Counted from the stretch's first letter, positions 24,339 to 31,110 are shown. The stretch is DNA of 64,000 nt from a virus (IMGVR_UViG_3300006916_000042:62001-126000); one strand, 5' to 3'. Numbers and translations: made by a program. The notes: generated by a model from the sequence alone, not told the origin.

Positions 24339-24986
24339 GTGTTAAAGAAGCAAACACTTGATGTGAGATACGACAAGGGTTTCAGGGAATACCAGTTGCC
24401 TACGGGTGACTGGGTTCCATCTGTCACCACCATTTTAGGACAGACAAAGCCAGAATCGGCAAAGGCTGGTCTGGAGAACTGGAGAAAAAGGGTTGGTGAT
24501 GAGGAAGCCGATAGGATAACCAAAAGAGCCGGTAGCAATGGTGAGAAGCTACACACAGCTTGTGAGAATTATCTGAAATATGAGGACGTTGAATTTGAAG
24601 ACGATCCCTTCACCAAATCTTTGTTCATGAATATAAGACCGGTTCTGGACAGGATAACACCTTTCACCCAAGAAGTTCAATTGTGGTCAACACGACTCAA
24701 GACGGCTGGACGGGTTGATGTTATCGGATTGTTTGACGTTGATATGTCAATTATCGATTTCAAGAATTCCAGAAAGATGAAGAAACGGGAATGGATTGAT
24801 GACTATTTCATCCAAGCCACAACCTATTCATTGATGTATTATGAGATGACAGGGTGCTTTGTAAAGAACATCGTCATCCCTATGACTTCGTTGGAAGAGA
24901 ACTACACCAAGATTTTCAAAGGTCAGGTGTTGGACTACAAGGATGAAGCCATAAAAAGAATCACTAGCTGGAAAGAACCACCATGA
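24339..24986 (+). CDS. PD-(D/E)XK exonuclease (RecB/Cas4/MGME1-like)
   Basis: 215 residues with a GTG start at 24339, three nt after phoH stops. Nuclease core: GEKLHTACENYL (helical motif with Glu/His), TAGRVDVIG, then SIIDFKNS (the D-x-K element) and the Tyr/Gln helix DYFIQATTYSLMYYEM. This family includes Cas4, AddB/RecB nuclease domains and mitochondrial MGME1. It probably trims ssDNA ends during recombination or replication. Its stop overlaps the protease start. Confidence 0.8.
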   Translation: MLKKQTLDVRYDKGFREYQLPTGDWVPSVTTILGQTKPESAKAGLENWRKRVGDEEADRITKRAGSNGEKLHTACENYLKYEDVEFEDDPFTKSLFMNIRPVLDRITPFTQEVQLWSTRLKTAGRVDVIGLFDVDMSIIDFKNSRKMKKREWIDDYFIQATTYSLMYYEMTGCFVKNIVIPMTSLEENYTKIFKGQVLDYKDEAIKRITSWKEPP

Positions 24987-25933
24987 AAAACGTTTTCATC
25001 ACATTCTCACTAACCGTCATGATCATGATATTTGGAACACTGTACCTGTTGAACGAAAATACAGTGGAGTCTCTTGTCAAAAGGAATGTCAACTCTGTTT
25101 ATCTCGTAGAGAGTGAAAGTATCAATAAAGAAGGTAAGAAGGGTGTTGGAATGGGCACGGGGTTCCTTTTCAATAAGGAATATGTTGTGACTAATGCCCA
25201 CGTTGTTGGGAATGCAAAGGTTGTCACCTTGATTAGTAAAGATGGGAAGAAAATCCGGGTGCCGGTTGTTGCTACGGATGTAGATGCAGATGTTGCAGTG
25301 GTCCGGTTGGTTGGTGAGAATGCTAAAAATCCCCCCAGAGTTCTGAGATTTTGCAGACGTGATGAGATTGTACTGGGTGAGGATGTAATTGGTATCGGAC
25401 ACCCATGGGGTTTGATCTGGACGATCACACGTGGTATTGTGTCCGGTTATGACAGGTTTGCCGGATCAGGACGATCCGTACCATTGGTCCAGACCGACAC
25501 GAAAATCCTTCAGGGTAATTCTGGTGGTCCATTGATATCCGTAAAAAACGATTGTGTTGTAGCCATGAATACAATGGTGAATGTTGCTGATCAGACAAAA
25601 GGCAGATTCGGCAACATCCCATTCTCTATTGATGGTGATTATCTCAGAACCCGTATCCATGACCTGATCAAACATAAGAAGATTAAGAACCTGATTCTTG
25701 GAATCCAGTTCGATAGTGACAAGGGTTTGTATGTCAAGGTGGTTGTGCCGTTCAGTCTGGCAAGTAAAATAGACATGAGGATCGGTGATATCATCCATTC
25801 TATCAATGGTAAGCCGTTGACAGACGTGATGGTGTTGAAATCCACCCTGTATAAAATCAGGCAGGATGAGAAATTTATCGTTACAGTTCAAAGGGATGGA
25901 AAAAAATTGAACATTTTTGGAAAAAACTCTTGA
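24983..25933 (+). CDS. HtrA/DegP-like serine protease with PDZ domain
   Basis: 316 residues. An N-terminal hydrophobic helix (residues 3-22) acts as signal anchor, so the protease domain should be periplasmic. Chymotrypsin-fold triad: H73 (TNAHVV), D103 (DADVAVV), S180 (QGNSGGP). A single PDZ-like domain follows (about 215-310; DMRIGDIIHSINGKPLTDV). Full-length DegP has two PDZ domains, so this resembles DegS. It is rare in T4-like phages as far as I know. It might degrade envelope proteins or help surface exclusion or lysis. It starts in an ATGA overlap with the nuclease gene. Confidence 0.88.
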   Translation: MKNVFITFSLTVMIMIFGTLYLLNENTVESLVKRNVNSVYLVESESINKEGKKGVGMGTGFLFNKEYVVTNAHVVGNAKVVTLISKDGKKIRVPVVATDVDADVAVVRLVGENAKNPPRVLRFCRRDEIVLGEDVIGIGHPWGLIWTITRGIVSGYDRFAGSGRSVPLVQTDTKILQGNSGGPLISVKNDCVVAMNTMVNVADQTKGRFGNIPFSIDGDYLRTRIHDLIKHKKIKNLILGIQFDSDKGLYVKVVVPFSLASKIDMRIGDIIHSINGKPLTDVMVLKSTLYKIRQDEKFIVTVQRDGKKLNIFGKNS

Positions 25934-25958
25934 CTCTTTGAGAATGTTCAGGTAGAAC
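25930..25958 (+). promoter_or_regulatory. Candidate promoter for structured RNA region
   Basis: TTGACT (25930-25935, containing the protease stop codon), 17-nt spacer, TAGAAC (25953-25958). The predicted start lies about 20 nt before the 14-bp closing stem of the RNA at 25986. Confidence 0.45.
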
Positions 25959-25985
25959 TGTAATCAAGAAAGAAGGAAAGAACAA

Positions 25986-26123
25986 ATCAAGTGCTTTGAT
26001 GGGTTATGGGGTTTGGCCCCCGTCGATAACCACCACCGTGAAGTTCCTTGTGGTTAAGTGAACAAAACAGTGATCAGATGGCCCGGAAGTCGAGAGCCGG
26101 GGTAGCCTTTCAAAGCACTTGAT
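25986..26123 (+). ncRNA. Candidate structured RNA with 14-bp closing helix
   Basis: A perfect 14-bp stem joins ATCAAGTGCTTTGA (25986-25999) to TCAAAGCACTTGAT (26110-26123). Inside are three hairpins: GGTTAT-GGGG/CCCC-ATAACC (26002-26031), ACCAC/GTGGT (26032-26054) and CCCGG/CCGGG (26082-26101). No open frame explains the region. Position next to a tRNA-like element recalls the stable RNAs C and D of the T4 tRNA cluster, but no homology is claimed. Confidence 0.65.
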
Positions 26124-26135
26124 AAAGAATTTATG

Positions 26136-26224
26136 GTTGTGGTCGTTTAATGGAAGACAGTTGATGATTATCTAATCCTTTCTCTAATCATCAAAAGATG
26201 TTGGTTCGACTCCAACACACAACC
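26136..26224 (+). ncRNA. tRNA-like element with enlarged anticodon arm
   Basis: Canonical parts: acceptor GTTGTGG/ACACAAC (one G-A mismatch), U8-C9, D arm GTTT/AGAC with AATGGA loop, and T arm GTTGG-TTCGACT-CCAAC (26200-26216). The anticodon region is abnormal: TTGATGATTA (26161-26170) pairs with TAATCATCAA (26185-26194) as 10 bp around a 14-nt loop, so no standard 7-nt anticodon loop exists. Total length is 89 nt. It may be a non-decoding tRNA mimic or a degenerate tRNA. Confidence 0.5.
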
Positions 26225-26235
26225 AACCCTATTAG

Positions 26236-26267
26236 CTAGAGGTATTTTCTGTCCTTTCTCCCTCTAG
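26236..26267 (+). other. Hairpin 3' of tRNA-like element
   Basis: CTAGAGG (26236-26242) pairs with CCTCTAG (26261-26267). It has no T-run, so it is perhaps a processing signal for the upstream RNA. Confidence 0.4.
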
Positions 26268-26276
26268 GAAACTTGA

Positions 26277-26312
26277 CACCCCTTGGATTAATTTCCATAG
26301 GGGTGTTTTTTT
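26277..26312 (+). terminator. Rho-independent terminator
   Basis: CACCCCT (26277-26283) pairs with AGGGGTG (26299-26305), followed by T7. It ends the structured-RNA transcription unit just before the early-type promoter at 26314. Confidence 0.85.
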
Positions 26313-26313
26313 G

Positions 26314-26342
26314 TTGACACCAATCTCAGATATGCTATTGTG
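26314..26342 (+). promoter_or_regulatory. Early-type promoter
   Basis: TTGACA (26314-26319), 16-nt spacer, TATTGT (26336-26341). The downstream leader ATAAGAGGAAAGGA resembles the promoter cassettes at 27172-29497. Confidence 0.6.
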
Positions 26343-26367
26343 TAGACATAAGAGGAAAGGACACATT

Positions 26368-26547
26368 ATGGATTTCAAATTTTACATTGAGCATCATGGA
26401 GCAGTAGACCTGTTTTCCCGTGAGGGTTTCAACGAAAAGGAAGCTGCCCGTGCATATGCATCCGGTCTGGTATCCAGTCTGGAAGATGGTGACTTCATCA
26501 AGTTTGTTGAAGCTGATGAGTTTTATGACAAGAATGAGTATGTGTAA
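26368..26547 (+). CDS. Small unknown protein (early-type region)
   Basis: 59 residues from ATG 26368, eight nt after GGAAAGGA; an upstream frame start at 26311 lies in the promoter. Acidic, with MDFKFYIEHHGAVDLFSREG and an Asp/Glu-rich end. It is the first gene of a block of small promoter-proximal genes, the usual place for host-takeover factors in T4-like phages. No family is recognised. Confidence 0.65.
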   Translation: MDFKFYIEHHGAVDLFSREGFNEKEAARAYASGLVSSLEDGDFIKFVEADEFYDKNEYV

Positions 26548-26565
26548 CTAGAAAGGAAACAAGTT

Positions 26566-26844
26566 ATGATACTGAACAAGCCAATTATCCGTGTTGAGCC
26601 TGCCGATGGTACAGATGGTCTATCCCGGTTCTACACGAGCCTGAAACCTGCACTGAAGTATGCAGTCCAACAGGTCCGGAAGGGTGTTGATGGTCCTGAC
26701 TATGGGTCACAAGCCTATGTGTCGAGTACGGATATTGACTTCAAGTCCCTGAACGTGTTCCGGAACATTGGTTCTTCCAAAGTGATAGCCGACTATCACA
26801 AGGATGATGGAACTATCGGTTACTATGATCTGGGAGACCTGTAA
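26566..26844 (+). CDS. Small unknown protein
   Basis: 92 residues with GAAAGG upstream of ATG 26566. Sequence such as IIRVEPADGTDGLSRFYTS and KVIADYHKDDGTIGYYDLGD suggests short beta hairpins around a helix (KPALKYAVQQVRKGV). It lies 18 nt downstream of the previous gene in the same direction. The function is unknown. Confidence 0.65.
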   Translation: MILNKPIIRVEPADGTDGLSRFYTSLKPALKYAVQQVRKGVDGPDYGSQAYVSSTDIDFKSLNVFRNIGSSKVIADYHKDDGTIGYYDLGDL

Positions 26845-26845
26845 G

Positions 26846-27175
26846 ATGTGTGAAGTTCTGACATTTGAAGAGTTTGCTACCCAACGTGGTCTTGCACCAT
26901 CATGGGGTGATGCCGGTCTCCATTCAGGTGCTGCACATGTGCCGAAAAGATCACGGAAACGTCATCTCCAACTGGTAGCAGAAAAAGATGCTGCACTGCA
27001 ACGTGCCCGTGACCTGTTGAGGGATGTTTATGCTGGTCGGGTGGAACAAGGTTTGATCAAACCACCAAGCCACTACCAGAGAATCCGAAAGACTGCCATG
27101 GGTCATCAGGATAATGAATCTGTCCAAGCTGCCCGTAAAATCCTCTTGAAAACATATGGTGAAGAAATCACTTGA
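26846..27175 (+). CDS. Unknown basic helical protein
   Basis: 109 residues from ATG 26846, directly after the previous stop; upstream in-frame ATGs would overlap that gene. A basic run (HVPKRSRKRHLQLVAEKDAA) is followed by helices with repeated ARDLLRDVY and ARKILLKTYG, a possible internal duplication. It may bind nucleic acid. Its stop lies at the -35 of the next promoter. Confidence 0.62.
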   Translation: MCEVLTFEEFATQRGLAPSWGDAGLHSGAAHVPKRSRKRHLQLVAEKDAALQRARDLLRDVYAGRVEQGLIKPPSHYQRIRKTAMGHQDNESVQAARKILLKTYGEEIT

Positions 27176-27199
27176 CTCCATGTCTCCATGTGCTATTAT
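27172..27199 (+). promoter_or_regulatory. Early promoter cassette (variant copy)
   Basis: TTGACT (27172-27177), 16 nt, TATTAT (27194-27199), then a TATAAGAGAGAAACAGAGAGAAAGGA leader-type tail shared with the later cassettes. The GGTCAGCCC palindrome half is absent here. Confidence 0.6.
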
Positions 27200-27238
27200 C
27201 TAGTTATAAGAGAGAAACAGAGAGAAAGGAACTAAGAA

Positions 27239-27619
27239 ATGGGTATGAAATTTGAAGAGTATCAAATAGTACATGGAATTGACCTGAAACAGGGTTGGGT
27301 AGCAACCAATGCACACAAGCCAGTGAAGATCAACAAGAACACTAAAGATAAGTATGAACTGTGGGTTGATGGTGATTATAAAGCCCAGTATGATACATTT
27401 GACATAGCAACCCGGTATGCAGAAGCACAGGTTTCCTTCCACACACCATACCAGAACCCAGTCAAACCCGACACAGTGGAACTGACTGCTTGGGATGTTG
27501 CAGCACTGGAACACTCTGTTAACGTAGCCATCGAAGCCGGAAGCATCCACCGGGAAAGTGGTGAAGCCCTGCTGAAAAAGTTCAAGGGTGCCTTTGGTGT
27601 GACCCTCAAATATTCGTGA
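27239..27619 (+). CDS. Unknown protein (early-type region)
   Basis: 126 residues from ATG 27239, eight nt after AAAGGA. It starts MGMKFEEYQIVHGIDLKQGW with a beta-rich first half (KYELWVDGDYKAQYDTF) and a helical second half (DVAALEHSVNVAIEAGSIHR). No catalytic motif is seen. The strong promoter suggests early high expression. Confidence 0.68.
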   Translation: MGMKFEEYQIVHGIDLKQGWVATNAHKPVKINKNTKDKYELWVDGDYKAQYDTFDIATRYAEAQVSFHTPYQNPVKPDTVELTAWDVAALEHSVNVAIEAGSIHRESGEALLKKFKGAFGVTLKYS

Positions 27620-27625
27620 AAGAAA

Positions 27626-27689
27626 GGGTTGACTCCGGTCAGCCCTTCTGGCATTATATGGGTATAGAGAGAAACACGAGAAAGGAACT
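27626..27689 (+). promoter_or_regulatory. Repeated promoter/stem-loop cassette, copy A
   Basis: GGGTTGAC (27626-27633) and GTCAGCCC (27638-27645) form a near-perfect palindrome over the -35 TTGACT. CATTAT (27652-27657) is the -10 at 17 nt. An AGAGAGAAACACGAGAAAGGA-type leader supplies the ribosome site. Nearly identical units precede the genes at 28041, 28380, 28637 and 29498. Confidence 0.75.
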
Positions 27690-27693
27690 CCCC

Positions 27694-27963
27694 ATGAAGA
27701 ATTTGGTCCCACCGGTAGTTAACATGAACGGTAACAGCAAAAGTGATCTGGTCAATCAGATCATGAACATTGCCAACCAGTTGGAAGATGCTGTTGGTGC
27801 TCTCTACAGCACGGACATTTACCACGGTCGGAATTTCCAGACCTGCCACAATTCGGAAGAAGTTCGGGATGCTGCCATTGCTGCCTTGGGTGAACGGATT
27901 GAAGCCTTGCAGGAGATGAAGATGGATTTTGTCCGGATGGGTATGGAAGTCTCCGGACATTGA
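27694..27963 (+). CDS. Small unknown protein
   Basis: 89 residues from ATG 27694, seven nt after AAAGGA; the longer in-frame start at 27616 would translate the promoter cassette itself. Helical (DLVNQIMNIANQLEDAVGAL, then AAIAALGERIEALQEMKMDF), probably a helical bundle. The function is unknown. Confidence 0.66.
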   Translation: MKNLVPPVVNMNGNSKSDLVNQIMNIANQLEDAVGALYSTDIYHGRNFQTCHNSEEVRDAAIAALGERIEALQEMKMDFVRMGMEVSGH

Positions 27964-27970
27964 AAATTAG

Positions 27971-28032
27971 GGGTTGACTCCGGTCAGCCCTTCTGGCATT
28001 CTCTGGGTATAGAGAGAAGCAAGAGAAAGGAA
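27971..28032 (+). promoter_or_regulatory. Repeated promoter/stem-loop cassette, copy B
   Basis: GGGTTGAC (27971-27978)/GTCAGCCC (27983-27990); -10 CATTCT at 27997-28002; TTCTCT/AGAGAA inverted repeat around GGGTAT; AAAGGA ribosome site. Same layout as copy A. Confidence 0.75.
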
Positions 28033-28040
28033 ACGAGACG

Positions 28041-28289
28041 ATGACGAAACTTTCACCCAACCAGATTGAGACCATGAAAACTCTTTCCAACCATGTTGGT
28101 GAAGAAGTTTGGGTTCTCACCAGCCAAGCCACTGCCAATGTTCCTAGTAGCTTCGTTCGTAAAGCAGTGACCACAACCAAAAAACCCACTCTTGCAGGTC
28201 TGGAAAAAAAGGGTTACATTAAAATCGTATCCACATACTGGAAGGGTGCAACAATCAAAATATTGAAAGGGTATGATGATGACATTTAA
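28041..28289 (+). CDS. Small unknown protein with possible winged-helix character
   Basis: 82 residues. KLSPNQIETMKTLSNHVGEE followed by TTTKKPTLAGLEKKGYIKIV is reminiscent of winged-helix DNA-binding proteins (recognition helix, then a basic wing WKGATIKI). This is a resemblance in pattern only. If true it could be an early transcription regulator. Confidence 0.62.
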   Translation: MTKLSPNQIETMKTLSNHVGEEVWVLTSQATANVPSSFVRKAVTTTKKPTLAGLEKKGYIKIVSTYWKGATIKILKGYDDDI

Positions 28290-28307
28290 CCAATGGAATG
28301 AAAATTA

Positions 28308-28372
28308 GGGGTTGACATGAGTCGGCCCTTCTGGCATTATGTATGTGTAGTCAGAAAACAGAGAGAAAGGAA
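28308..28372 (+). promoter_or_regulatory. Repeated promoter/stem-loop cassette, copy C (diverged)
   Basis: GGGTTGAC (28309-28316) and GTCGGCCC (28321-28328); TTGACA at 28312, CATTAT at 28335-28340 with spacer 17; the leader diverges but keeps AGAGAGAAAGGA. Confidence 0.7.
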
Positions 28373-28379
28373 CTCCAAA

Positions 28380-28559
28380 ATGACTTTTACAGAAGCCCTT
28401 CAGATTATCCATGACGAATATGGTCAGGACACTTTGGTTGCACTCGAAAACATCCAGCATGATCTGGATGATGATGGAGACGGTTGGGTGGGAACCGAAG
28501 TCCGGGAAGCCTATGATGTTGCCATGGGTGGTTTCCGGAACTTGTTTGCTCCAGCCTGA
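28380..28559 (+). CDS. Small acidic unknown protein
   Basis: 59 residues from ATG 28380, after AAAGGAACTCCAAA; the longer in-frame start at 28317 lies in the promoter cassette. It starts MTFTEALQIIHDEYGQDTLV and contains an acidic stretch (DLDDDGDGWVGTEV) resembling an EF-hand-like loop, possibly by chance. The function is unknown. Confidence 0.62.
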   Translation: MTFTEALQIIHDEYGQDTLVALENIQHDLDDDGDGWVGTEVREAYDVAMGGFRNLFAPA

Positions 28560-28567
28560 AAAGAAAA

Positions 28568-28631
28568 GGGTTGACTTCGGTCAGCCCTTGTGGCACTCTC
28601 TGGTCATAAGAGAGAAACACGAAGAAAGGAA
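28568..28631 (+). promoter_or_regulatory. Repeated promoter/stem-loop cassette, copy D
   Basis: GGGTTGAC (28568-28575)/GTCAGCCC (28580-28587); -35 TTGACT 28571, -10 CACTCT 28594-28599 at 17 nt; AGAGAGAAACACGAAGAAAGGA-type leader. Confidence 0.72.
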
Positions 28632-28636
28632 ACCAA

Positions 28637-28813
28637 ATGTTCAAGATTGAATTTGATACCGGAAACGATGCTTTTCAGGATGGTCTGGGTGATCTGGAGA
28701 TTGCTCGTATCCTCTCACACCTCAAGAACAACATTCTAAATGGTATCACTGAGGGTGGTGTCTACGATATGAACGGTAACAAGGTTGGAACCTACGAATG
28801 GGAGCAGTCATGA
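28637..28813 (+). CDS. 58-residue unknown protein
   Basis: From ATG 28637 (six nt after AAAGGA) to TGA 28811-28813. Sequence MFKIEFDTGNDAFQDGLGD continues into a helix (LEIARILSHLKNNILNGI) and a strand (GVYDMNGNKVGTYEW). The regular strand-helix-strand pattern plus promoter and ribosome site support it as a real gene. It overlaps the next start by ATGA. Confidence 0.65.
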   Translation: MFKIEFDTGNDAFQDGLGDLEIARILSHLKNNILNGITEGGVYDMNGNKVGTYEWEQS

Positions 28814-28974
28814 GTAAGATTGAAGAGAAGAAGAACAAACGTATACACGAAAATCCCGGATTGTACGGGTATCGTGAAGGGATTGGTCCGGAAGAGATTG
28901 ATCAGTTTGAAGCAGAGTTGGATAAACTCTATGGTCCTGCTGAAACCATCACACTCACGAAGAGGTTCAAATGA
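28810..28974 (+). CDS. 54-residue unknown protein
   Basis: From ATG 28810 (ATGA overlap) to TGA 28972-28974, which overlaps the next start. Charged: MSKIEEKKNKRIHENPGLYG, then IGPEEIDQFEAELDKLYGP. No motif is recognised. Overlap-coupling on both sides is the main support. Confidence 0.58.
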   Translation: MSKIEEKKNKRIHENPGLYGYREGIGPEEIDQFEAELDKLYGPAETITLTKRFK

Positions 28975-29195
28975 GCAAATTCAACTGGGATGATGTTGTG
29001 TACAAAGACCCACGTGGGAAGAACAACACAACTTTCGTTGTAACCCATAGGGACATAACCGGTATGGTTGGTCCACAAGACAAATACTCCATGTGGGTTC
29101 TCGACAAGGGTAGTAAGGTCTTGGACGATCTTGGATCACACATCTCAATTGATGGTGCAAAAGCATTTGCAGAACACAGGGGTCTTGTAGGATGA
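28971..29195 (+). CDS. Small unknown protein
   Basis: 74 residues starting MSKFNWDDVVYKDPRGKNNT with a beta-type pattern (TTFVVTHRDITGMVG, YSMWVLDKGSKV) and a final helix (IDGAKAFAEHRGLVG). ATGA overlaps occur at both ends, so it is co-translated with neighbours. The function is unknown. Confidence 0.63.
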   Translation: MSKFNWDDVVYKDPRGKNNTTFVVTHRDITGMVGPQDKYSMWVLDKGSKVLDDLGSHISIDGAKAFAEHRGLVG

Positions 29196-29434
29196 AACCA
29201 CTGGATGACACAAAAGCCGACCGGAACAAGAGGATTCTTGAACAGGTCCGGAAACTCACACTTGGTGATGTCCGTGAACATCTGGAAAATGTTGATGGAC
29301 TCATGTGGATTGAAGTCAACATTCTTGATCCAATCAATGTGAGCCGGAAGTTTGCAGAAGATGCAGAAGACATCATGTTCAGGGAAATTGATGAGTTGTC
29401 AATTGAACAAACCCTGAAAGGTTTTATGGGTTGA
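29192..29434 (+). CDS. Small unknown protein
   Basis: 80 residues, charged and helical (NKRILEQVRKLTLGDVREHL, KFAEDAEDIMFREIDELS). Its TGA stop lies inside the -35 of the next promoter cassette, showing how tightly the cassette has been inserted. The function is unknown. Confidence 0.63.
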   Translation: MKPLDDTKADRNKRILEQVRKLTLGDVREHLENVDGLMWIEVNILDPINVSRKFAEDAEDIMFREIDELSIEQTLKGFMG

Positions 29435-29489
29435 CTCCGGTCAGCCCTTGTGGCATTCTCTGGGTATAGAGAGAAACACGAAGAAAGGA
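29428..29489 (+). promoter_or_regulatory. Repeated promoter/stem-loop cassette, copy E
   Basis: GGGTTGAC (29428-29435)/GTCAGCCC (29440-29447); -10 CATTCT 29454-29459; TATAGAGAGAAACACGAAGAAAGGA leader. Almost identical to copies A, B and D. Confidence 0.75.
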
Positions 29490-29497
29490 ATATGAAA

Positions 29498-29833
29498 ATG
29501 GGATATGGTTTGACTGTAAAAGCTGATGAGACTCTGGGACTGATCCAGAAGAATTTCTCAGCCGGTGATGGTTCTTCAAACAGCATCAAGTTTCCAAACG
29601 GATTGACTGGGTTCTTTGAAGTGAGCCGGAAGGATCAGCCAGATGGTGGGGTTGCCGGAACCGTGCAACGTCAGTTGAATGCCAAGGAAAAATCCTACTG
29701 GGAAGCCCGTAACGTTGAAGTGACAGACACTATGGTGGTGCCTGCCGGGTCGTTCAAGATCAATGGTGATGGTAAGGTCATCCGGTTTGCCGGTCTGCCA
29801 GTTGCCAAGATCAACAAGGAGCTTGGAGCATGA
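29498..29833 (+). CDS. Unknown protein (early-type region)
   Basis: 111 residues from ATG 29498, eight nt after AAAGGA; ATG 29492 is also in frame but too close to the ribosome site. Beta-rich with repeated Lys/Gly-Asn turns (SIKFPNGLTGFFEVSRKDQP, MVVPAGSFKINGDGKVIRFA). It overlaps the next start by ATGA. The function is unknown. Confidence 0.64.
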   Translation: MGYGLTVKADETLGLIQKNFSAGDGSSNSIKFPNGLTGFFEVSRKDQPDGGVAGTVQRQLNAKEKSYWEARNVEVTDTMVVPAGSFKINGDGKVIRFAGLPVAKINKELGA

Positions 29834-30159
29834 CATTACGTTCACAACCGGGAACAGAAAACAACAAAGTCAAGATTGGTGGGAAGACCACCCTTCATGG
29901 TGATCCAAAAATCAAACCTGAGAAACCATACACCATTATCGGTTTTCCCGGTGGTGATGTTGAAATCTCACGGACCAGTGATAACAAATACTGGATTCAT
30001 GTACGGGTGGAACAGGGGAGTGAACTGTTTCAAAATGGTGTTATTCTGGATGCCCGTGTAGATGCCAAGGGACGGTATACGGAAATCAATGATGTTCTCC
30101 GTACAGAACTGGACAAAGGTGATATTGATCACATTGCATTCTTGGTAGGTGAAGCATGA
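29830..30159 (+). CDS. Unknown protein
   Basis: 109 residues, beta-rich: KVKIGGKTTLHGDPKIKPEK, YTIIGFPGGDVEISRTSDNK, YWIHVRVEQGSELF. The order of short strands suggests a small barrel. ATGA overlaps with the genes on both sides link it to the predicted ADP-ribosyltransferase-like gene downstream. Confidence 0.63.
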   Translation: MTLRSQPGTENNKVKIGGKTTLHGDPKIKPEKPYTIIGFPGGDVEISRTSDNKYWIHVRVEQGSELFQNGVILDARVDAKGRYTEINDVLRTELDKGDIDHIAFLVGEA

Positions 30160-30884
30160 TACCCGTCAACACCACGATCAGTTTGATGCACGGAACTTCA
30201 TCAGCCAACACAGCCTCTATCATAAATGAAGGTATCCAACCACGTAAGGGTTTGGGTAACTGGTATAGAGCTTATCAGAACCCTTCTGACAGCCGTTTCA
30301 CATATCTGACCAATAACCGTGCATCTGCTGATCTTTATGCCATCAGGGCTGCTCTTATCGACGGGAGTAAGTGTTCCATCGTGGAAGTCACCACGGATGA
30401 TGAACCACTCTATCCGGATGAGAACTTTTTCAACAAAACCGGGCTTTATGACAAAGCCGATGCAAAGAAGATGCAGTCACGGATCAAGAGAAACAAACGA
30501 AGGTGGGTGGAGTGCCTTGAAAAAAGAGGTTTGGTGACACATCTTGGTGGGGTCCCACGTGAGAAAATAGTGAAACATGAAGAGTATGATGTCACAGAGT
30601 CACTGTTCTACTTTTTCCTGAAGCCGTTTCCGGATCACGAGAGGGATATTGACCGGTTTGATTACGTATTCAATGCTTGGTTACATATAGAACAGAACCG
30701 GTATTTCAAAGATGTTATCTTTCCTTACTTCGGAGACTTCAAAGAGATGATCAAAAATCTAACCATAGTCACTGTTGAAGAAGGAATAGAATTTCGTTTT
30801 GGAAAGAATTTCCGAGAAATATTTTTGGACGAAACATATGAAGAGTATTATGAAAGGAACTGTCTTGAAAAATCCAGCCACTAA
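30156..30884 (+). CDS. Predicted ADP-ribosyltransferase-fold protein
   Basis: 242 residues. The N-terminal third has the layout of the H-Y-(E) branch of ADP-ribosyltransferases: H12-G-T-S with following helix ending INEGIQP, Y50-L-T, then a helix with A-x-x-Y-A-x-x-A (residues 58-65), and a strand CSIVEVTTDDEPLYPDE. The C-terminal half is acidic and aromatic, without known match. T4-like phages use ADP-ribosyltransferases (Alt, ModA, ModB) to modify host RNA polymerase and translation proteins, so an early role would fit. This is a motif-level call with no full-length homology. Confidence 0.5.
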   Translation: MIPVNTTISLMHGTSSANTASIINEGIQPRKGLGNWYRAYQNPSDSRFTYLTNNRASADLYAIRAALIDGSKCSIVEVTTDDEPLYPDENFFNKTGLYDKADAKKMQSRIKRNKRRWVECLEKRGLVTHLGGVPREKIVKHEEYDVTESLFYFFLKPFPDHERDIDRFDYVFNAWLHIEQNRYFKDVIFPYFGDFKEMIKNLTIVTVEEGIEFRFGKNFREIFLDETYEEYYERNCLEKSSH

Positions 30885-31110
30885 ACCATCTTCCGAAATG
30901 AACGATTTCACCAACTATGTCATTAAAAACAAAGGTTGTTTTGTCAGAGTCCGATGTGGTTTCTGGGTAAGACCGGAATTTGAAGCTGCTGAAGACGATA
31001 CATGTTCCGATGGTTTTGTGACCGATTGTGGTAATTATCGTTGGAATATGGATGGAACCTCTGTCACGGGTCGTGATTATGACATGATGGAAGTTGAAAA
31101 AAGTTCTTGA
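30850..31110 (+). CDS. Small unknown protein
   Basis: 86 residues from ATG 30850, overlapping the previous gene by 35 nt; ATG 30898 is an alternative without overlap but lacks a ribosome site. It has three Cys (NKGCFVRVRCGF, DDTCSDGFVTDCG), which may chelate metal. It ends just before the tmRNA promoter, whose -35 includes its stop region. Confidence 0.6.
   Translation: MKGTVLKNPATKPSSEMNDFTNYVIKNKGCFVRVRCGFWVRPEFEAAEDDTCSDGFVTDCGNYRWNMDGTSVTGRDYDMMEVEKSS

Noticed and set aside
26273-26278. TTGACA as a promoter -35
   Set aside because: It lies inside the terminator stem and lacks a -10 before the T-run; the next TTGACA at 26314 fits better.
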